A stretch of DNA of 64,000 nucleotides from Botrytis cinerea B05.10. Taxonomy: Eukaryota > Ascomycota > Leotiomycetes > Helotiales > Sclerotiniaceae. The notes under the pieces were generated by a model. That model saw only the letters and a program-made list of their open reading frames with translations, ran no database searches and was not told the DNA's origin. Shown one piece after another: positions 50,842 through 62,609 of the stretch (position 1 is its first letter; every line of letters starts with the position of its first letter). The stretch spans positions 2,294,001 through 2,358,000 of the forward strand of contig NC_037319.1 of NCBI RefSeq assembly GCF_000143535.2, given 5' to 3'. The translations under genes were made by a program, and so were the position numbers.

Positions 50842-53800
50842 CTAATCCCACCATCTCTCATCCAACTTCTCCAAAAACTTAATATCGACATTAACAAAAC
50901 TCCTCCACAAATCCACCTCTTGTCTCCACGGTCGCATTTGAACCGCAAACGTGACTCCTGCCACATACTTCACCAGTTCTTCCTCGTCTTTCCCCATAAC
51001 CAAATACTTATCCCTCTTCGCCACTACCTTGTCTCCAAACTGTTTCTTGAACGGTTCGATTCGATTCTTACAATTCACATGCATACTGAATTCCGCATTC
51101 GGTAGATCTTTTGGCACAAATAACCAAGTAAATGTACGACCCGTAAGATCGTAAAAGGTAAAATTATCACGTTTATCGTAGCCAACCGTTAAAGGATAAA
51201 AGTAGGGGACACTCCATAAGCGAAGTATAGCGAATTTGGCATTGGGATTGGAAGTCGAGAATTTTTGGGCCGTATCAAGGAGGGGTGGGACCTTGAAGGG
51301 ATCTTCCATCCAGCTTGGTGTTTCAAGATCAGGAATAACCGTACGCCAATCGATAAACAGATCGGGTTTGAAAGGACGATGCGGCTCTGTGCCTTGAAAT
51401 GCTTGACAGCTGGCTGCCGATGATGCATGACTGCGAACAATCCCAGACTTGTAGACTGCAAGAAACGTATTAGTTGGTAGATATACAACAGACACTAATT
51501 TGGGGGACTTACGTTTTGCAATGATAGGTCGAATCGTCATGTCCCATTCGAGGGGGAATTCTGAATAATCATCTGTGGACTGCATTTTCTCCCGAAATTT
51601 ATCGAGATCAGCGTAAAACTCTTTGGGTTGGCGGATCGTGGATTTATCTGTTCTGATATCTGGATAATTTCGGGCTCGTTCCTCCTGCTTGAAGATCAAA
51701 GATTCTTTGAACCCCTTTCCCATTTCTGTGTCAAGGAATTCCGAGTTAAAGAATGGGTATATCTTACCCACAGCTTTCTCTACATCCTTAACATCATCGG
51801 CTGTTACTTTGAGCCAAGCCATTACTCGAAAATTCAGTATTGTTGAAGATGCTTTGAAGAATGGTCTACGAGAATGGTTATATCTCCAGGATCTGTGGGT
51901 CAGCTTCTTCATTTCTATATACCGCTCCTGTCCATTGGGAGTCAAGTCTGCTTGGTGCCAGGCTTTTTTGAAATCTATTCAATGAGTCAGTTTTGATTGG
52001 AAATATGAGGAGAGGATATTATCATACTTCTGGATGATGTCTTATCGATAAATTTCATGAACTCTTCTCGTAGATCATCATTAGGATAATCATCTTTGTA
52101 CGTCTTCTCCATGGCAAGTCTGTGTACAGTAGGCCGGAGGTCTTTAGGAAATTCTTTTGGAAAGACGTCAAATCCGTCATCATCCTCATCGTCGCTGTCG
52201 TCCTCAGAGGTGCTTTTGTGACGCCCTCGAGATTCACCTTCAGAATCTTTAGTGATGCCCGAATCTTCATCTTCGGAATCTTCCGACTCCCAATTCCAAG
52301 TTCCATCTACGAATCTTTTCATTGAAAAGTCTTCTTCCTCGAACGCTCTCAATGAATCTTTTTTGCCAACGGCCGGTTGGGCAATAGACTCCTCTTCTGC
52401 TCGCTCCTCAGGAAACAAGACCTCATCTTCTAGAGCATCTGCATCGTTATAAAAGAGCTGACTGGGCCATAAGTCTGTTGGTTCAGTTGGCATACGATCC
52501 GGCCCATCAATGTCACCATAATAGAATTTTGATCTTTCATCTTGAAGGTAATCCCATTGGTTTACTAACTGTTGGGGATCACCCGGTCTGAAATCTCTAT
52601 AATGGCTATCTTCGTCCCGATAGAGCGTTTTCAAAATGGAAGCAGCTGGCTTGTACATGTCTTTACCCTTGGTAGCCCGGATGGCTTTGATAAGCATCTA
52701 AGCTTTGTTAGTAGAGCTTTGAGAAGGACACTGGATGATATGACTGACCTGTTGAACAGTATTATACAATGGAGCTAAACTTTCTCCAGGCTCGAGATCC
52801 CAAACATAAACATCGTAGTAATCGTTGAAGGAAAAGTTCCATTCGCGATGACGATCCATTTCCTCGAAGAATTCGGGTCCGATTTTTTTCAGTACATTCC
52901 ATACATTTTTGACAGCTCGTCCAAGACCGCTCTTTTCTCGCCATAGCCATCGCTCTTCTTCGGGCGGCTTTACCAACAACTTACCACTTTCAGCATCTCT
53001 CACAAGCAGAACTAAACGATGACTTTGCATCGACAGATATTGAATAAATCGTCGACTTGATGGATCGTTCCGTTTGATATGGGCACAAATTACGTTCCTT
53101 GCTTGGAATATAGCATGCTGACGACGGGTTTGTTTGCTACGACCTCCCTGGGAGAAACTGACACTGAGCTCTCTGGCATCTGGATCTGAACTTTCGTAGT
53201 ACATGATGAAGCCCTGTTTATCACATTGTTAATGAAGCATTCATAGATAGGATTGCCGGAACTCACCAGTTGTAAGGCTTGCTGCTTCAATCTATTTCCA
53301 ACCCATGAGGCCCAGTTTGAAGCAGGAAAGTAACCCCAGCAAGCCAAAATGTTCAACTCAAAGAACTCCTCCCAATTTCGACATAACTCAATGGCAGTAT
53401 TGAGATTACTATCCTTTGCGATGATGGAAAAATGCAACCAACCTCCACGGGGCATCGCTTTGTCACTGGGATAATTCCAAATCATTTTACCACAAATCTT
53501 GACGCGAATCTTCTTGCGCACTTGCTGGAAATTTCTGGGGTCGCCGAAATCAATTGCACCACCCTCCATATCCCCCATAATGGCTTGCATGGATGGAGCC
53601 ATTCCAAGCATGTTTTGAGCTGCCTTTTCTCGAGAAAGCTCCCTCTTTGAACGCCATGTTCCAGGCAACTCACCACGCTTTTTCTGGCTAAGCCTCATTT
53701 TGACATCATAAGGATCAACGGCTTTGGGTTCATGATCATCAACGTCCTCACTGTGAGCCTCTACTTCGGGATGCTCCTCCTTTTCTTCATCCGATCGAAA

Positions 53801-55479
53801 GAAGTCTGCACATGCATCCCGGATTTCTTGAAGACTAGGTTTCTCCATTTTGAGACAAACATCTCTCAGGGCCGTACCAGTAACTTCTTCATCTTGAAAG
53901 AAAGCTTCGATACTATCAGCGCGAAGAGCTGCTGGAAGTAAAGCGGCATGTGCAAGTAACAATCTACAGAACAGCAAGTGCTTAATCTCGGACACCTCAT
54001 CAAGCAGTCGTGTGATTTCGAATTCTGTGAACGTTCGGGTTGTTGTTTGGACATAAGGATTTTCTACCGTTCCAGCTACCATAGGCCCCCGAACATCATC
54101 AAGGACGATTTTTATTCCATGAGCTAATCTATGATGCATATCCTCTCGACTTTCGATCAGAGATTTATCAGGTAACTCTTGTGACTGGGGTGTTGGTTTA
54201 CCTGTCTTTGTGGAAGGAGAAGGCGTGGTTGCGGTAGCTGCTCCATTCTTCTTTTTTTTCTTCTTTTTGGGCTTTTCGGCAACACCAGCGGACTCAATTT
54301 GGGCCACAAGCTCGTCAAGTTCGTGGGTACCATTTACCTTGAGATTCGGTTCTTGAGATGTTACATCATTCTCGATCAAAGTATTCTTGTTAGTTTCCGT
54401 CGATGAAGGTTTCTCTAATTTTAGATCTCCTTCCAAGGATATCCATAGGAAATGCCGCATAAGGTCTTTAGGCATGGTTAGCTAACATCCGTGAGATACA
54501 AATTATGAAGCATGGACTTGTAGCTCTATTCATGGAGGATCGTAATGTGAATATTAACATGCCTATAAAGTTCCCTCGTCCGTCCTCAAACTCATCCTCA
54601 ATAGGATCCCAATCCATGTCGTCATCTGTGCCCTCATTCTCTTCTATCTCCTTCATCTTTTCCTTGTATATTTTCTCCAGAAAAGTATCTTGTTTCTTCT
54701 TCTCTTCCTTTCTCATTTTCTCCTCCATTCTTTGTTTTGCTTGCCTCCAATTTCTTTGCCATAGCTGTGCCTCTTGCTTTATTCTTTTTTGTTCTTTTTC
54801 GCGACGCGCTTCTTCATCATCCTGACATTCTCGTACCCATTTGAACCATTGTTGATTTTGATATAAAATCTGGAAGAAAGAAAAAAATAGTTAGCACAAA
54901 GTCTGCAAAGATTTCCGGATATTGACAAACCTCTGTAGTTCTCCTTTCGAGTTTTTCTAATGCGTAGGTAACATGTATTTTCTGATTCTTGAGCTGGTCT
55001 AAGAATTTCGCATGCCCATAATCCATGTTCTGACTGAAAAATCGACTATGATGTAGCTTTCTTGCTCTTATCGCCCTTTCCAGTAGCTGGTATTTGGTCC
55101 ATAACCAATCATGTAATTCCTTAGATTCTGCTTCCGTTGTAACATCCTTAAAAGTCTCATTTCCAAGAGCAGTTTTCGTATTTGTGAAGTATGGGGGAGG
55201 GGTCTTGTCTAATCGTTCAAGACGAGCTGTACGAAGTTTGTATCCACGATAAAGACCTGAAGGTCATTGTTAATTGAGTTGAATTCCATGGAAGATCTTG
55301 GTGTATGCTCCTAGATGTTGAGATCTCGGCTCTGTCTGGGGTGTTTCTGGGAATATACCTTGACATTGTTTAGAGTGGAAGCTACAAAACAATCCATTTA
55401 CAGATGTAGCGATTTCCAAGCATTGTTTCTCATCAGAAACATTCAGTGCATTGCACTGTGGTGAAAAATCAGTCTCCAT
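50842..55479 (-). CDS. Large conserved fungal protein of unknown function (1387 aa)
   Basis: Eight exons, 55479-55359, 55256-54931, 54869-54563, 54465-53267, 53213-52749, 52697-52028, 51974-51513 and 51455-50842; all phases close. The N-terminus METDFSPQCNALNVSDEKQC continues to CSFHSKQCQ and forms a Cys/His cluster (C9, C20, C32, H35, C39) that could bind zinc. A long charged coiled-coil-like region follows (EEARREKEQKRIKQEAQLW), then an acidic stretch, a poly-Lys run (KPKKKKKKKNG) and a mostly globular C-terminal half with blocks such as RFIQYLSMQSHRLVLLVRD and WLFVPKDLPNAEFSMHVN. There is no signal peptide or membrane span. Intron 3 (54466-54562) works only as a GC-AG intron with a strong CTAAC branch site; intron 7 is 57 bp, frame-neutral, with GTAAGT/TTGCAG. 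I recognise no enzyme domain. Confidence 0.85.
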
Positions 55480-55947
55480 CACCGTACCTCAGAAAACTGT
55501 AGAGGTTTGGAATTTCCTCTCATGTACGGCAACGACAACGACATTTCCCTAAAAAAGCTATGCCGGTACCAGTATTGTAAAATGAGTGGGGATGAGGGTC
55601 TTGATTGGTATTTGATAGCGAGAGAAGCGTTCCGCGTTTGCGATAGCTCCCAAACATATCTTGGTGACGTTCAGATTCAAAATCAATTAAAACTTTGGGC
55701 CGAGATGCACACATGTGTTTAAAATGATTCGCTTTAATACATTAATATTTTTATCATCGGTTTTTGCTCAATTGTAAAGCTTCGACAGATGTCAGAAAAG
55801 ACATTCTGATGTGACAACGCTAAGATTTCTTATCGAGAATGGATTCATTTATCCACACGCATCCTGCAAGGTTATCTGTAATCCTCACGCAACAAGGCGT
55901 GTATCTTGCTATATATTCACACACAGTGTATGGCTCCTATATTCACA
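55480..55947. other. Promoter region of the large gene / upstream of tRNA
   Basis: A short ORF on each strand is present but unconvincing. This probably contains the promoter of the minus-strand gene. Confidence 0.5.
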
Positions 55948-56037
55948 GCCCGTTTGGCTTAGCGGTAAAGCGCATCACTAGTACTTGTGTCAAGCATTGC
56001 TATGATGAGATCCTAGGTTCGATTCCTAGAACGGGCA
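55948..56037 (+). tRNA. tRNA-Thr (anticodon AGT) with 18-nt intron
   Basis: The cloverleaf folds by eye. The acceptor stem GCCCGTT pairs with AACGGGC, with discriminator A at 56037. The D-arm is GCTT/AAGC. The anticodon stem CATCA pairs with TGATG, and the T-arm CTAGG-TTCGATT-CCTAG is perfect. The anticodon AGT is at 55980-55982 after T33. An 18-nt intron (55984-56001) interrupts the anticodon loop one base after the anticodon, the canonical nuclear position. Box B GGTTCGATTCC is intact, and a T-run (TTTTATCTTTTT) about 14 bases downstream can serve as Pol III terminator. Confidence 0.93.
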
Positions 56038-57179
56038 ATTCAACTATCCTTTTATCTTTTTGTCCTTTCTTTTTGATATTCATCGTGAAAGTTTATACAC
56101 GACAGGGAAATGATTCGATGGTTTCCTTTTTCTGTCATTTGCAACATGGAGTTTCAGAAGATACTAGGATACCCCACCCACCTTTTGATATCATTCATCG
56201 CTTTCACCACAGCAATTCTTCAATGTGAATTTGCTGCGCAATGAAGTCTTTCGCTCCGATGCCCATTTTGCTTCTTTCTATGCTGTCTCTCATGCTGTTA
56301 GTAAATGCCATGTTGTCAATTTTTATCATGCTTGTTTACGAATGGACGGTGGATGCTTAAGGCCCATGGGCATCTATCTCTCATGATGATGAGCTAGAAA
56401 GATTCCCTTGCGTATTGAATGTGAGTGGATGGTCACTTACTAGGCTAATGAATCCGAGTCGGAGTGTCATAATCCTCGATTTGATCTCACTGGGGAGATC
56501 CGAAGAAGTGTAAGTGCTGATAGTGTAAGCATGGCAATAGTGAAGAGTGATGGTTTTGATACTCATACTTCCTAAACAAATGATCCTGATTTTATTACAA
56601 GCCAATTTCATAACCCATGTGCCTCGCTTATTGTTCTGTCTCTCAGAGCTCTTTAAATTTCAATTCTATTACATCTCAGTATTGAAGGAAGTCCATACGA
56701 TGTCTTTAATCCTGGTTGAGGGTACCCAATTCCGCGTTCTGTCAAGTTTCAACAATTGGAGAATTAGTCGGAAACTTGGTATCTTTCGTAATCCCGTTTA
56801 GTTACCGTTGATATTTCGAGTGTATCTCGAGTTAGCAAGGCTTAGCCCTCGATGCGTTTTCGTACAATACCACATCAGTCAGATGGCAGGCCCCTTATAT
56901 GTCGGGTGGAAAGAACCAATGTACGTTGCTTAACTTGGCAAAACTTTATCCTGATATTTTGACGATCAGATAACGTATCGAAATCTGACATTATCTGACA
57001 CAGTTGCACAAAGCTATTCAATTGATCACAGTATTATTTTCCGCCCAAAAGCACCCTTGTCCTACCCCCCTTATGTAACTCGTCTAACATTCCCAATGAC
57101 GATTGCCCTCTGTACGAGGCGATAGATCATAATCACATAAGAAGTTACTCAGGTGAGTCAACGACAACATTTATTCGTC

Positions 57180-57186
57180 TATAAAA
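57180..57186 (+). promoter_or_regulatory. Putative TATA box of the antiporter gene
   Basis: TATAAAA lies about 310 bp upstream of the antiporter ATG and 56 bp upstream of the upstream-ORF ATG. If used, the transcript would start near 57210-57280 and carry a leader of roughly 200-300 nt. Confidence 0.4.
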
Positions 57187-57241
57187 ATCCCCGAGTGGTG
57201 AGCTAGTCCTTTTGCACGTGTAATAAACTACACCGAAGAGC

Positions 57242-57427
57242 ATGGAACGGGAAAAGACAGTCTGGGATTCATCCTATAGACTGTTGAATACGACGCCGTC
57301 TGATAAGGCAGCATTTTATAGGAAAGTACGGATCTACTTTACGAGAACAATTTGGACGATCAAGACAACAGATTTCATTAGCTTGTTTCTGATACTCGTA
57401 CTTTTAGGTACATCAACTCATCATTAA
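57242..57427 (+). CDS. Upstream ORF in antiporter leader (or alternative 5' exon)
   Basis: A 61-codon ORF, MEREKTVWDSSYRLLNTTPS onward, ends in a hydrophobic stretch (FISLFLILVLLG) and a TAA at 57425-57427, 63 bp before the antiporter ATG. It is in the same frame as the antiporter. Either it is a uORF that could repress translation, or it is a first exon. A donor at 57408 (GTACAT) and a weak AAG acceptor at 57488 would join in phase to the antiporter, but lack a good pyrimidine tract. I favour a uORF. Confidence 0.35.
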   Translation: MEREKTVWDSSYRLLNTTPSDKAAFYRKVRIYFTRTIWTIKTTDFISLFLILVLLGTSTHH

Positions 57428-57490
57428 GAAGTTGACCCTAATCTTGTCTTTGAGTTTCTCCATATTTATCAACTTCCAAATCCGAAAGAT

Positions 57491-59220
57491 ATGGCTTACC
57501 TTCCTTATATCGAACCAGGGCTTGACATCATACTTCCTCTCTCCATATTCATGTTTATTCTCAACATAACCCGCGACCTTCTCGATTCCTTTCTCTATTG
57601 CGGACTAATTGGGGAAATAATCATCGGGGTTCTCTCTGGAATGCCTATCACCGGAACTTCCTTTCTCAACATAGAAATCCAAGAGACAGTACAATATCTT
57701 GGATACCTGGGGCTTATCTGTTTGGTGTTTGAAGGTGGCCTCATCACAGATCTTCAAATATTAAGAAGCACAATGTGGGTAACATTGCCTGCGGCAATGA
57801 TTGGAATTCTGATGCCGATGGCCCTTTCATTTTCCATCATGGGTATGAAATTCGATAGTATTGAAGGTTCAGGATATCCGACTGCATTAGCAGCTTTTTC
57901 AGCGGGCGTCTCTCTCTGCTCCACATCCTTGGGATCAACATTCATTATCCTCTCATCCGCAAACCTGCAGAAAACACCAATCGGCACTTTGATAGCAGGT
58001 GCGGCAATGTTAGACGATATTCTTGTTCTCGTGATGATTAAAATCATAACAGCACTTGGACGAGGCCAATCCGATTTTTGGACAATTGCACGTCCTGCTA
58101 TATCCAGTTTGAGCCTCATTCTTGCGACCTTCTTGCTAGCGCTATTTCTTATAAAACCTTTACTTCGGGGGTTCCATTCAATATTTACATATCCGAGAAT
58201 TGACCGAGAAACCTTCGGTGAAGATGTTGATACCGAAAAGGGAGTTTCGCGGCATACTGGATTTATATTATCGACTTTGATGCTTATAGTTTTGGTAACT
58301 ACCGCTGCTTGTGTAGAGGGTTCGATATTACTATCTGCATTCTTAGCCGGTGCTGTGGTGAGATATACTTGGCAAAGTGGTAGTGATGGAGAGAACATGG
58401 ATATGGATGTCGATCAACCTACAATGATGTTTGAGGAGTATTATAAGCCGATCATGGATCATATATTAGTGCCTTTCTTTTTCGTAAGTGCTTTTACTAC
58501 CTTTTAATATATCATCTGATCCCCAAGGACTGAAGATTATTGAAACGAAATAAATCTAATACCAAATAGGCATCAATCGGTTTCTCAATCCCTGTCTCTG
58601 AGATGTTTTCTGGTTCCGTCTTGTGGAAAGGAATTTTCTACGCTTGCCTGATGTCTTTGGCCAAAGCCTCAATGGGAATAGTTGTATATTTTGAATACTT
58701 TACCACAAGGTGGTCTCATAAATGGACAGACTCCAAAAAGAGAACGCTTCCAATACCAGAAGAACTTTCCCAACAAGACGGCTCACCAGAAGAAGTCCCT
58801 GCAAATGTTACCATAAATCGAAAATTAAAAACAAACCCCCCTCATCTCGATGCCATTATAGTAGGTTCCACAATGATTGCCCGGGGAGGCTTTGGCTTCC
58901 TGGTAGCTTCAGAAGCCCAGAGCTCGGGTACCTTAAATCTCTCCAAAACGCCAATTAGAATCCAAAATATGCAAGGTATCTCTCACAAAGATACCGGGAG
59001 ATTAAAAGCATCAGATGTAGTGGAGGATCAAATATTCTTGGTGATAATCTGGGCATTAGTTCTATGTACGATTGTTGGACCAGTTGTTTCAGGGATTGCA
59101 GTGAGAAGAAAACTGGTTAGGGAGAGGGAAGGAGACAGATGCGAGTGTGGGGCTACCATTGGAAGGAGAGGTTTTGACACTGGGGATGAGGGGGTAGGAG
59201 GGTGTCATCTTTGTTTGTAA
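57491..59220 (+). CDS. Monovalent cation/proton antiporter (CPA family)
   Basis: Two exons, 57491-58483 and 58570-59220, with an 86-bp intron (GTAAGT/AATAG, phase 0), give 547 residues. The protein is strongly hydrophobic with about 11-13 predicted spans. Blocks YLGYLGLICLVFEGGL, SAGVSLCSTSLGST and LIAGAAMLDDILVLVMI match the sodium/hydrogen exchanger fold, with the paired Asp of the ion site in the LDD motif. The segment EYYKPIMDHILVPFFF|ASIGFSIP spans the splice site. A charged cytosolic loop (RWSHKWTDSKKRTLPIPEE) lies in the second half, and the C-terminus is Cys/Gly-rich (CECGATIG ... GGCHLCL). It probably exports Na+ or K+ in exchange for H+; plasma membrane versus endomembrane cannot be told. 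The start MAYLPYIEPGL is the typical N-terminus of this fungal subfamily. Confidence 0.9.
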
Positions 59221-60002
59221 AGGTTTTAGTGGACTAGACAGTATATGAGTAAAGCAAGACGGGAGATAAAATGAATTTTGATAGGAAGTCGGAGTTGAGT
59301 CAATGAGTTATGATCATGAATAAGGGTCAAGGAGAGCACCGCGACGATTTCTTTCGCGCTTCAAATGTGCCACAGAACGCGATGTTGGATTGATACCACA
59401 ATTTCACACTTGTTACAGCCAGGTTTTCATGGGAATTGAAAGATATGTACTTTCGTATCAACTAATTTATTGATTTGTGCTGAAAAATTACCAAGTCAAG
59501 GTCAGTTCTTGAGAGAGAGAGATATATGCTGAATTCGAGCATCTCTACAATTCTTTCAATAGACAACTTCATGTTCTTCTATCCGAACTCATCATGACTT
59601 GCACTCATCCTCAGTCAATTTGTGACTCGGAATACGAAGACAAATTGATGAGCACTATTGATTCATTTTTGGAACATGGAAAATATAGAGATCAATACAA
59701 GCAACCCGCTAATTCTTTGAGAAATATTTGTAACAACCCATCTCGTCATCACGTTTCTCATATGAGACTCAATTATGCGCTAATTCGGAGAACCTCCTCA
59801 ACCAAAAGACTGTCTTAAGGAACAGAAAGAGACCGTATGATGAATTTTGGACATCTCATGCCTACATTCGAATGTTAGGAGAGGCAAAGGACAATGAATC
59901 TGAAATTTTGCTTGCCTACTTTTGACGAAAAATCAGCATCGTTGATTGCAGTTCCTCGTGTGCTAGTCATGCATCGAGATTCAGGCTCTTCCCCACGACG
60001 AA
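59221..60002. other. Intergenic 3' flank
   Basis: Contains a small ORF at 59594-59818 (+, 74 codons, MTCTHPQSICDSEYED...) without recognisable features, and a GA run near 59512-59523. No supported gene. Confidence 0.5.
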
Positions 60003-60699
60003 TCAAGAAACCAGCTCAACACCAACAACTAGCTTTGGTATCTTATTCTTGGTACCATCAGACTTAATGCATGTGATAGGATCGCAAGACTTCGCATTAA
60101 AGATTTTGACACTACTGACAGGAGAAGCATCTGCTTTCTTCTGAGCAATACTAGGTCCGAACACTCTATGTTCGTGCACAATACCTGATTGGTTGGTCGA
60201 CGATATTTTTGGAGGGAGTTTAGACCTGGTAGCTTGCGATTTTGGAAATTTGTGTATTCTAGTGACATTGTCTTCAGGATATACAACTCTCAAAAGATCA
60301 CCCTCAACTTTCAATAGTGCTCTCAATGTTGATTCATTCAAGATAGGTTCAGCAGAGTACTCTTTCCACAACCGACGACCATCACCTCCATTCCAAGAAA
60401 TAGCATCTTTGAAACGTTGCAACATACTTGGACATTGAGTCTTCTTGGTTCTTTTTGTTGACTTTGTCTCTTTAATGCCTTGTATTTTTTCCAGGGGTTC
60501 CAATTCTTTGCCAGGTACCATATTTTGAACCAGGTTGCGTCGGACTACAATTCTTCGTTTTTGGAGTCGCTTTTGGACCTTTGCTGTAAATTAAGCAACG
60601 TCTGAGAAGTTTGTAACCCAGCCAGATCACTGGAAGAAGGAAAATTGAAATAACCAAAACGGGAATTAACATGTTCGGTGGGTAGTCCATGCCAAACAA
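60003..60699 (-). CDS. Doubtful single-span membrane protein ORF pair
   Basis: Two overlapping minus-strand frames. The upstream one (start 60699) encodes MFGMDYPPNMLIPVLVISIF and a membrane helix (LLPVIWLGYKLLRR). The downstream one is open from about 60598 to the stop at 60003 and is basic and protein-like (QKRLQKRRIVVRRNLVQNM, MLQRFKDAISWNGGDGRRLW). A natural product would be one protein with a short N-terminal anchor and a basic cytosolic domain. The only phase-correct join is a 34-nt intron (GTTACA ... TTTACAG), shorter than fungal introns normally are, so either a frameshift separates the frames or the real splice pattern is different. No family recognised. Low confidence. Confidence 0.3.
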
Positions 60700-61132
60700 T
60701 GGATCGATTTTGAATATTAGATCTTTGAGTAGGTTTGGGTTGCACCAAGAAACTAAAAATGTCCTTGATAAGACGCGTTCATTGTAATGTTATGAACAAA
60801 ATGTGTAGATACCGACTTCGAGCGAGACAAGAGCAATTTTCGATAATAGCTGTGTTGAAGTTATCAAGGAAATAGAATTATGGTTGTTGAAAAGGAAGGC
60901 TATGGGTGTAAAATTAACTTGATGCACACAAACAGTAGTAGCATTGATGACTCTTTCCTTCCACATCAATTTTGGTCATCTTTTTAATTTCCAAGGGAAA
61001 GAAGGGCTATCTATCCTTTGTGAAGGAGTCTTCTTTTAAGAAGGAAGAAGCGCACGCGATGTAAGCAATGAGTTGCACCTTCCATCATTCATTTCATTGT
61101 TATATTCGTCTAGCCCACTTCTCCCAGGCATT
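60700..61132. other. Intergenic between two minus-strand genes
   Basis: Presumed 3' flank of the polygalacturonase gene and promoter of the doubtful upstream ORF. Nothing further visible. Confidence 0.5.
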
Positions 61133-62609
61133 CTATCTAGGGTTTTCTCCAAATGGCGCACCCGTACAATTGAATCCCTTAGGTTCTACAACACTATCGC
61201 AAAGATACTGCGCTGGTATTGTGTTGTTCACGGTATCCAAAATACCTTCCATACCCTCTATCAGAATACCCGTGCAAGGCGCGGCACCACTACACTGTAG
61301 CTCTGCTACCACATCGCTAGTCGCTGTACCGCTCCATGAAGCGAAAGTTATGTTGGAAAGGTTGAATAGTGAGGTATCGCAATTCCCAGTTGCAGAATTG
61401 TAGGATGTACACTGAGTTACGGCAATTATACCAGTATTATCATGAAGTGTGAAGTTGGTGAATGAAAGGTTGGTTGCGTGGCCCAAACCGGCGCCTCCTC
61501 CGTTCGGAGGGTATCTGGAGTTGTTAGCGAGATTTGAAAGATTGAAGAAGTAGACTTACCCAGTGGATACTCCAGTCCAGGTTTTCATGTAAACTCCATA
61601 TCGCATGTTGTAAGAGCGAATATTACGAGCGGTGACGTTTTCAATTACTTCATATCTGTCCTCTGTGATGGAAGAAATGGTTAACAGGATCCACTTTATG
61701 ATAGATATCTGGGAGAATTACGGTATTGACCAATACTCCCGATGGCTACGCCAAGCCCCGTGTAGAAATCACAGTCTTCAATGAGAATATTGGTAGAATT
61801 GGCTTTCATAGAGATGGAATCATCACCATTGTCTACCGTCCAGCCACGGAAGGTGATATTATCCGCATAGATAGTATCAGCACCATCGGTCTATATATCC
61901 AAGATCAGTCTCCATATATCCATTTAAACACCCCAGTACACGGAATAACCCAAAAAATACTCACATTTAAACTACTAAACTCAAACCCAACCGGTCTTAC
62001 ATCCGTAGAATTCACGTAAATATTCTCCAACAAAATATTCTTTGCGTGAATAAGAGTCATCGTCCACATCTGACTCTGCACAAATCTTAAATTTTCAAAT
62101 ACACAATTCGTAACACCTGTATATGTAATCTGATGAGGCCTCCCCGGATAGTTATTCGTCCCATTGATGAATTCATACCAAACCTCTCCATTTCCATTTA
62201 ATGTTCCATAGCCATGACCATCCCAATGAACGTTCTCGCCTCCAAAAAGCCATGCACTACTTTGATTTTGATAACCTACAGGAAGAGAATTGTTTAGCCA
62301 ATATGGAATGTTGGTATCCCACAGTAGTGTACCATGAAGATCAACTTTCACATTGGATAGACCAGTCGTGTTCATGACGGTATGAATGTTGTAGGTTGCG
62401 TTTTTGAATACGACGGTCCCGTGGGTGGTGATTCCGTCGTTGTGGCCGCATTCTTCGAAGGCGCGAATTATTGCTGGTGCATCATCGCCGCCGTTGGCGT
62501 TGGCCTCTACGACGCATGTTTTCTCCTTAACAAGAGATACCGCAGTGGAAGAATAGGAGGATGCCAAAAGGGGGAAACTTAATGCTGTGAGGAAGATTTG
62601 AGACAACAT
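61133..62609 (-). CDS. GH28 exopolygalacturonase, C type (galacturan 1,4-alpha-galacturonidase; PgxC-like)
   Basis: Four exons, 62609-61965, 61890-61722, 61662-61560 and 61514-61133, give 432 residues; introns are 74, 59 and 45 bp. The start at 62609 opens a signal peptide (MLSQIFLTALSFPLLASSYS). GH28 landmarks are NTDGADT (residues 215-221, D217), DNGDD (235-239, D238/D239) and YMKTWTG in place of the RIK motif. The usual GHG histidine motif is replaced by GLGVAIGSIGQY (from residue 260), as I recall for the fungal exo-acting C subgroup. Many N-glycosylation sequons (NNS, NGT, NLS, NTT) and cysteines fit a secreted glycoprotein. It is expected to release galacturonate from pectin ends, as part of plant-wall degradation. 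The fold and family are firm; the exo C-type assignment is from motif recall. Confidence 0.9.

Larger units (their letters stand above)
56038..57490. other. Intergenic upstream of antiporter, with TATA box and upstream ORF
   Basis: No gene between the tRNA and the antiporter leader. A TATA-like element (TATAAAA, 57180-57186) and an upstream ORF (57242-57427) are given separately. Other ORFs such as 55839-56228 overlap the tRNA and are rejected. Confidence 0.55.

Noticed and set aside
55839..56228. 129-codon plus-strand ORF
   Set aside because: Runs straight through the tRNA-Thr gene.
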